Positions 57,043-64,000 of a stretch of 64,000 nt of DNA are shown here, in pieces. The stretch comes from Gnetum montanum. Lineage: Eukaryota > Streptophyta > Gnetopsida > Gnetales > Gnetaceae. Every line of letters starts with the position of its first letter. The first letter of the stretch is position 1. Position numbers and translations under genes: made by a program. The notes beneath the pieces were generated by a model. The model did not search any database. It was not told where the DNA came from and worked only from the letters and a program-made list of their open reading frames with translations. The stretch is taken from contig MNCI01005415.1 of assembly GCA_015680685.1 (NCBI GenBank), positions 89,431-153,430 on the forward strand, in the 5' to 3' direction.

Positions 57043-58655
57043 TGTGCTGACAAAAATCATCGACGTGAGGTTGGAAGGGAAAAATAGATGCTGAAAGATT
57101 ATAGGAGAGATGCAGCTAACCCTACCTTCATGTGAGGGCAAGTTGGAAAAGAAAAAATGAAGGAAAAATGCCTTGGATGGTCTGCACATAAATCAACCAA
57201 GGACTTCCCCAAGCGTAAGCTATGGCTTGCTCTGGGTTATCGTAACCGGTAGCGTACGAAATGTAAATGAAGCATATACAAAAGTGTGAAATAAATTGAA
57301 ACAGAGCAAATAATGTAATGGAAGGAAATAATGAACTGTATTATATTTCTAAACAAGGATGTGCACTGGTCAAAGCGTAATTATGTGTGTGGATGGCAAG
57401 TCGAGTGCTAAGGCCTGATGTGAGGTGTTTACAGGTGCTTGGATGCTAGAAGTCATGTGCGCCCGAGCGTCCAAAGTTGCCAGTCAATGATCCCAAAGCC
57501 GTCAACCTTCAAAATTTCCAACCCCATTTATGTGAATGAAAGGGGTATTTATAAGATTTTGCTGGGCTCAGGTGTGGTTCATGGACTAGATCAACAACTG
57601 AGAGATGAGAGAAACATAGATCATGCACCGGGTGTTTTATGGACAACTATTTGTGAATTGGACAAGCTACATTTTTTGACCAGATACACTGTATCTTACA
57701 GTGTGTTTTGGCTTACACAAGCTAGCTTACACCCATGTAGATACATTTTGTAGTGTAAGAGCTTGACAAGCTCACAAATGATGAAAATTGACAATGAAAT
57801 GATAGTGTACAACAAGAAAAATTAACTCCAGATCGCTTGGAACTTCTAGATCTCTGAATTGACTACTGCAAGGTGTCAATGCGAGACGTTTTGTGGCTGT
57901 TTGAGGCATCTCTTCTTCACCCAAGTTGCTAGTGTGAGTTGATTTGGTCTTGGCATGTCCTCAGCATGTTTTTGGCATGGTTTTAACTAGGTGTGATCAA
58001 TACTTACACTATACTCATGCTACCAGTGTGACCTCAACATGAGTGAGCTGAAAATGATGCATTTCACTCCAAATATTGATCTTTGAAGCCTGTTCTTTGA
58101 GTGCAATATTTTCCTAACTATGTCTGAGCCTGAGAATGATCTGCAAGTAAAAAACTAAGCTTGGATGTGCCTTGTTGTGAACTACTTTGGTAGCTAACGC
58201 TGGACTAATGTTGTCAGTGTGACCTTAGTGTGAGGTTAGTGTGAGTGATAAAACTTTATGATTTCAAACCTGAGTTTGGAATTTTGGACGCTGGGGCTTA
58301 CAATAGTCATCAACAAACTTTGAGGCTCTTGGAGTTTCTCACACTGTACTCATGCTACCAGCATGACCTCAGCGTGACCTGGGAAAATTTGTACAATCTC
58401 ACTTGAAATCTGAACTCCCGAATACTAAAACTTGAAGTGGACAATGATGGTCCTATGAAGATGACTTGCACCCTCAGATTGAACCATTTTTTACTTAATT
58501 TAGAATTCATTGTAGTTTCTCATGCTGGGGGTAAGCCCGACTTGACAAGGCTAGTGTGAGTTCCATGCCTTAGTCAAATTTTTGCCTCTCAAAAGCTCAA
58601 AAGTCTCTAAGTTGTTCTCGTTTTAAAATGTTAGGCCAAAATTAGTGGTGTTTCA
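57043..58655 (-). repeat. E2 5' LTR
   Basis: 1,613 bp, partner of 18623-20248. TATAAATA lies at 57553-57546 (minus). The outer end GTGGTGTTTCA is followed by the GCCAT target duplication. Confidence 0.9.
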
Positions 58656-58660
58656 GCCAT
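58656..58660. repeat. TSD of E2, right copy (GCCAT)
   Basis: Identical to 18618-18622. Confidence 0.88.
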
Positions 58661-60960
58661 CATAGGAGGTCTTTGCATAGTTGGTTGGGCTATGGCTAGT
58701 TGGGTTATGTTAGGCTAGGGTACCTTAATGATAAAATGTTCTCTTGGAGGCATTCATGATGGTACTCTTATGAAAAAATAGGATCTTGAGCCAGTGGAAG
58801 CTGAAGAAGAAATTTCGTCATAACAAGGTAATTAGATCAAAAATGGTTCTCTTAAGGGTCTCTAATTGTCATCTATGTTGAATTTTGAAATGATGTAAGA
58901 GCTATTATTAGCATTCAACAGGTCCTTGTAGCCCTATATCGATTGATTTTATGACTAGACTAGGTTGGAAGCATCTAAGACTAGCTCCTCCCTATCTATC
59001 ATCCTCTACAAGTCATCCTTCAACGTGAGGCAAAAGTCTATGTCATGACTTAGTAGTTTGCGATAATGGTAGAAGCACTCTAACTTAAAGTACTTAGGTA
59101 GATGTGGATCATCTTTCATTGCTCTAATGGGGTGTTTTGCTATTTTTTAGAGCCTATCATGCTTCTTTTGAGAATTTTCAAACATCTATTTGTATTGAGT
59201 ATGCCCACTTTTCAAAAGTTGGTCTAACAACTTTGATGGTTTTAATGGCAATGCAGTGTATTTGGATTTATCCATTCTTTCAAAATTGGATTTTATTATT
59301 GCCAATGAAATGATCCTATAGGTCGATGATTAGTTATTGAGGTCATTAATGGGGTCCTTGGATGGGTTGGCCCTTGTCCCTTGGTTTGTGATCTTTTCTT
59401 CTTTGGTCACAGTTCCTATGATCATATTATTTTATTTCTTCTTCTCTTTGTCTGTTTGTGTATGGTGATTTTTATATGTTATGTAGGTTGGATCATGAGT
59501 AGCCTTAGCAACATCCTCTATATTCTTCATTTGGGAAAATTCTTGGTTGAGGGATTGTGGATCAAGGTAGTAGAGCTTAGACTTAATAAATTCATTCACC
59601 ACCCCCTTGAATATGGCTAAAAGGTGGGCGTCAATGATAGGTTTTGGTATTTCATTTAGTAGTTCATTTCATCATTGAATAAATTTTTGCATGGGTTCTA
59701 TGGGCCCTTGCTTGACCTTCATGTACTAATCAAGCATGTTGTTGGGCTTCAAGTTATACTTGAAGTAGCTAAAAAACTAGTCTATTAAGTTCTCTAGAGA
59801 GGATATGGATCCTCTAGGTAGTGCATAATACTAATAGGGTGCTTTCCTAGTCAAGGACATAGGGAAATTCATCATGATGGTGTGAGGCCATGGCTATAAG
59901 AGTAAGCACTTGGATTGAAAGGTAATAAGATGGTCATTGTGATCACCTTCTCCATTATACTTGCTAAATTAAGGAATAGGAACACTAGGAGGAAGTGTCA
60001 AGGGTGAAACCATAGCACTAATAGGATCATCTTGGTAGAAGTCCATAATCTTGATAGTTTGTAAAGGCTTTAAGCCTCTTCAACTCCTTTGTCAAATCAT
60101 AGATCATCTAGAAGGCTTGATCTAGGCCCTATGGTGGCCTTGTTAGCTATGGGATTTGCACATATGGTTGTGACATCTATTTTGAGGTTGGTGGCCTCAC
60201 TATGGGTTGTAAGATGGAAGGAAGTGATTGTGTTATGGTCGTAGCTTGTGGGCCAAATAAGGAAAAGGATGTTTATGTTGGTGTCTAAGGCAAAAATGGA
60301 ATAAAGGATATGTGTGATCCCTAAGTTGCTTGGGATCCCATGGTGCATTCCACATGGCTAGTCCATGGGCTAATGGTAATAGCTATCATTTTCATTAGTT
60401 AAACTAACCTAGGTTAGGTAGCAAGGAGAATGAATAAGTGAAAGGTGGTTGGCTATGAAACCAATTGTGCTTTGTGTGCAGCAATGATTAGTGTAGGCCC
60501 AAAGATGGTAGGGTACATTGGGGATAAAGAAGGTGGGATGTGCCCAGAGGAAGAGGTATAAAAGGTAGAGGTAGATACCATGGCCTTGAGGGCCCTTTGT
60601 TGAAAAAGTTCCCTAAGGTTTTCAAGCTCAAACTCCATCCTAAATTCATCATCCTCCTCTGGTTTCCCTTGGTTGTCCTCATCAACCTTAATGAGAAGGG
60701 CTAAGACACTAGTGTAGATTTCATTGAGGGATATTTGGTAATAGGGGGAGGGAATTTACTCCTTTCCATCATGATGGATGAGCTTGAATTTCCTCTTGGC
60801 CTCTACTTCTAATTGTGGGATTAGCATGTGAGCTTGGATCTTGGTATTAATGAAGTTATAATGTTCTTCATTTATTTCCAATAAATTAGGACTTTGTCCC
60901 CTAAGTCTAAGAGATTACTTGCATTCCATTACAGTAGGGTCTTTGGGATCATAAACCTTC
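58661..60960 (-). pseudogene. gag: E0 gag, degenerate
   Basis: The N-terminal domain near 60900-60760 reads EHYNFINTKIQAHM and KRKFKLIHHDGKE. The gag domain at 59880-59480 reads YALPRGSISSLENLI, FKYNLKPNNML, AIFKGVVNEFIKSKLYYLDP. The knuckle region is near 59060-59020. Shared text shows the same family as E1-E3, but it is the most diverged copy, with stops throughout. It continues at 18617. Confidence 0.75.
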
Positions 60961-61719
60961 ATGTGTTGGTGATTTAACTAACTATTGTTGTAGTTATAAG
61001 GAAACTCAGTTGATTGTGTGAGAGATAGCACTATATTGTTGAAAATGGCTTAAGGTAGGCTATAAAAGGCAAATATAGAAGTAAATTCCAAGTAAAATTC
61101 TAAAATAATCAAAGAAAATAAAATTAGTTGAAAATGGAGTGATTTCTATAATTAGTGAGTGGGGGTAATGGATGTTTACCGCTTTACCAAAAATAGAAAG
61201 CTAGAAAAGTTGGTGCTAAACCTTACCCACACTAGCCTCCCAACTACCTCTATGGTGGGTATGGACAGGGATGGGGGAAGAAGAGGGATGAGATGATAGA
61301 AATCTCATATCTTCTAATCCAACATTAATGAAGGGGAAAAGGTTGAAAACTAATGTGAAGACTAGTTTTAGCAGGCTATTAATTTTCTTAGCTAGGAAAG
61401 ATGGGGGGAAGCTAACTTTTGGAAATTTAATGGTTTTCAAAAGGATTTCACCACGCACTTTGAAAATTGGAAAAAAATTGACAAAAAAAAGGGAAATGAG
61501 GGAAACATTTTCAATGGTATCTTTGAGCTAAAAAATTCACAACTATTGTGAAAAGTCACCATCTAACCATCTGCAACTTCCACGCTATAGTTTTGGTCAT
61601 AGGGGAGAAGAAGTAATGTTGATTTTTAAAATTTCTAGGCTACAAAAATTATAAAATGGCTTTCAACTTGCAACGTTGGCTATGGGAATGATAGATCTAG
61701 TCACAAAAATGAAGCAGAC
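60961..61719 (-). other. E0 leader
   Basis: Between gag and PBS. AT-rich, without the tandem arrays seen in E2 and E3. Short frames at 61216-61531 have no support. Confidence 0.5.
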
Positions 61720-61737
61720 ACCCTCCTTCTAGTGCCA
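61720..61737 (-). other. E0 primer-binding site
   Basis: Minus strand TGGCACTAGAAGGAGGGT, ten bases from the LTR edge. Confidence 0.78.
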
Positions 61738-61747
61738 AGAAAACTAT

Positions 61748-63255
61748 TGTAACTAGAAAAGTCGATCACTCAAAAATTGAAAGATCCAATGTAGCAACCT
61801 TAACCATGAATTCCAAGGGCCTTTATAAAAAATGAGACTCGAGGTACCCTTGACAGTTTGATAGATCATGCATGGACATAGAAAATGCAAAATGAATGAT
61901 GTAAATAATAATGAAAAATTACTAATCTTTAAAATGAAAAAAAAAATACAGAGTGCACATAAAAATGAAACTTTAAACCTTTATTAAAATAATAAAGGAA
62001 TATTTCCAAAACAATGTACAAGAAATGCCTATGAGAGATCAAAGGAAGGTTTACTAAGGTAGGATTTCAAGGCTTCTTGAAGCTAATGTGATCCACTCCA
62101 TGATTCAAGTACAATACACTCCTAATGCATTTGATTTCCCTCTAATGCAAACTATAGATTTTGAATTTGGGTTACTACTACAATGTGAGAAAAGGGAGAA
62201 ATTTGGCTTTTAGATTTCTCCATGCTGGGGGTTGGATTTCGCAAAAATGCAGCATTGACATCAAAAGTTTACAAGTCTCTAGACTATAATGCTTTCACAC
62301 TAGCATTCAAGAGAATGCAAACATGGGAGATTGTAAGAGCTCTTGAGTGCTTGAAAATACCCAAGTGTGGAAATGACAAAAGGCTCAAATTACCCAAGAG
62401 TCTATAATCATGAAAAATTGCTAAATCATGCCTAAAATCATGGAACCTATAAATGGTATTTGAGACTAGTTTTTATAGGTTTTAGGCATGAATGGTGCTG
62501 CAGAGTGGTTGTAGTTTGGCTACATAATGGCTGAAAATTTCTACCTCGTACACATGTGATGGGTGCCCAAATTTGAGGGGTTATCACATATAGTAAGTGC
62601 CTCCACCCTATCATCATTCCATTTACTATAAATAGTAACAAGGTCACACCTATGCTGGTGATGAATCTTCAATGTTGAGCCTTCTACCATACTTACTGAA
62701 GTGGTTGGTCAATGCTGGAGTGCATGAAGTGTTGAAATCTAGATTTTGTAGCTTCCATGCTGGGGTCATGTAGTTTCCATGCATGGGGTAAAGCCTCCAT
62801 GCTAGGGGAAAACTTCCATAATGAGGGGGAAAGGTTTCCAAGCTCTGCATGTAATCTTCACACTAGGGGAGGGGGAAGTTTCCATGCTGAAGGGGAAACC
62901 CCCATCCCTCCATGTTATATGTAGGTGTGATTTATCTTCTTAAAAATGTTTCTAGCATAGAAAAGTGCATACCCTTCATAAAACCCATCAAATTATCATA
63001 TTTGGCATTCCAAAATGCAATATTGACACCCCCACCCCAAGCCCAAATATAGATACTAGGTGACTTTCTTCACTTGGGGAATGAGGCTTTGACCACTTAT
63101 GAGGCATTTTTTAGTTTCAAAAGTATGGAATATATCATATTTTCCCTCATGGATTACATTATTTACCTTTACAATGAATTTTTACATTGGGTTTCATAGG
63201 GTGAAAGCTACATGATGAAAATTGGCTATAACATGCAAATTGTTGTGGTGTTTCA
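61748..63255 (-). repeat. E0 5' LTR
   Basis: Minus strand TGAAACACCAC (ends at 63255) to TAGTTACA. TATAAAAA lies at 62477-62471. The region 62745-62905 repeats a unit like TTTCCATGCTGGGG about six times. The partner LTR is outside the window, so the boundaries rest on similarity of the ends with E2 and E3. Confidence 0.75.
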
Positions 63256-64000
63256 ATTTATGTGTTATGTTTTTACATAACCTAATGATCCTTATGTAAT
63301 TAGAGTTATTAATTAGATATAAATCAAACTCAAACATAGTATCAGATTGTAGTTGAAAATTAGTTATGAGGATAATTAAATATGAAGAAAATAGGACTAG
63401 AACAAAGATTACTAAAACCAGAGTGAAGTTATATGTTGAAAGATTACAATGATTTGTAAATATATAATAATTGTATGATATATTTAATTAATTTAATACT
63501 ATATATAGGTATAAGTATAAGAAACAATAAAAGATATATGATAGAAGTGCAAAAAACTAGAAGAATTAGAGTATAGATAAACAAGTAGAATGAAACCATG
63601 GAGCAAGTTCATGAGTAGATGATGCTGCTAAAGGTGATGTTAAAAATAATGATGGAATCCTTCATGACATCAACAAATTAGATGAACAATAAATATCATA
63701 TGCTTTTTGAACATCATATGGAGTACATCATATATATGCTACTATGAATGGAAGATAAGATGAATGAATTACTATGATACTTGTAGATAAAAGAAGATTC
63801 TTGAAAGGATTACAAAAACACCAAAAAATGTGGAAATAATAAAAGCACCAAACAAGTAAGAAGACCCTATGTTCATAACTATAAGTTTAAAAATAAGCCC
63901 CAATATCCTAAGCCCTGAAGGACCAATTTTCCTAAATCCTATTATCCTAAATTGTATGATGCCTAGCCTATTCTTTATGATGTATGGATGAAATGAGTTA
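63256..64000. other. AT-rich flank of E0
   Basis: Sequence outside E0. Between about 63600 and 63960 one plus-strand frame gives a peptide with few stops, low complexity and rich in Lys, Asn, Pro and Tyr (RRPYVHNYKFKNKPQYPKP), like the C-terminal part of a retrotransposon gag. It is too decayed to classify. No host gene seen. Confidence 0.35.

Larger units (their letters stand above)
18623..58655 (-). mobile_element. E2: Tat/Ogre-like element, minus strand, interrupted by H/E3/G
   Basis: LTRs at 18623-20248 (3') and 57043-58655 (5') align along their length, both reading TGAAACACCACT/TGAAGCACCACT to CAGCACA/ATAGCACA on the minus strand, and are bounded by GCCAT. The internal part is split: 5' half 52543-57042, 3' half 20249-31513. 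It has gag, protease, an antisense spliced gene, RT, RNase H, archaeal RNase H and integrase in the same order as E1. The 5' end is partly doubled (second, truncated LTR at 54150-55052 with its own PBS and leader). All genes carry many stops. It lies in E0. Confidence 0.88.

Overview
The window is repeat-rich plant nuclear DNA from a draft assembly (one N at 3409, a 691-base N run at 40961-41651). I find no host gene, rRNA or tRNA. Almost everything is Ty3/gypsy LTR retrotransposon, mostly Tat/Ogre-like: the pol genes carry a second, archaeal-type RNase H and share one primer-binding site, near TGGCGCTAGAAGGAGGGC. Degenerate Tat elements of this size suggest a plant with a large genome; the species cannot be decided.

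The layout is nested, and target-site duplications (TSDs) I can read in the sequence give most of the order. E0 (minus strand; 5' LTR 61748-63255; its 3' end lies beyond base 1) is the oldest host. E1 (plus, 847-17984, TSD ATATG) and E2 (minus, 18623-58655, TSD GCCAT) inserted into E0. H (minus, 31519-52537, TSD AAGGG) inserted into the gag of E2. E3 (minus, 42857-52099) has its 5' LTR inside the 5' LTR of H. G, a different gypsy family (minus, 34044-42856), lies inside H/E3 and is joined to E3 by a deletion that removed E3's pol.

E1 is the most complete copy: LTR - PBS - gag - protease - 5.1 kb gap - RT - RNase H - archaeal RNase H - integrase - repeat array - PPT - LTR. The gap between protease and RT holds the most unusual thing here: a gene on the opposite strand, 6881-11024, which reads as eight exons of about 1,070 codons with consensus splice sites. 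Homologous antisense genes with the same exon order occupy the same place in E2 (25864-28238) and E3 (42857-45146, 5' end lost). A degenerate motif of about 22 bases lies downstream of all three antisense genes and also between integrase and the 3' LTR, always on the antisense strand. All gene copies carry stops, so these are decayed representatives of what looks like a conserved accessory module.

G has another arrangement: an archaeal-type RNase H upstream of its RT, and no visible integrase. The right edge (63256-64000) is AT-rich flank with a weak gag-like trace.
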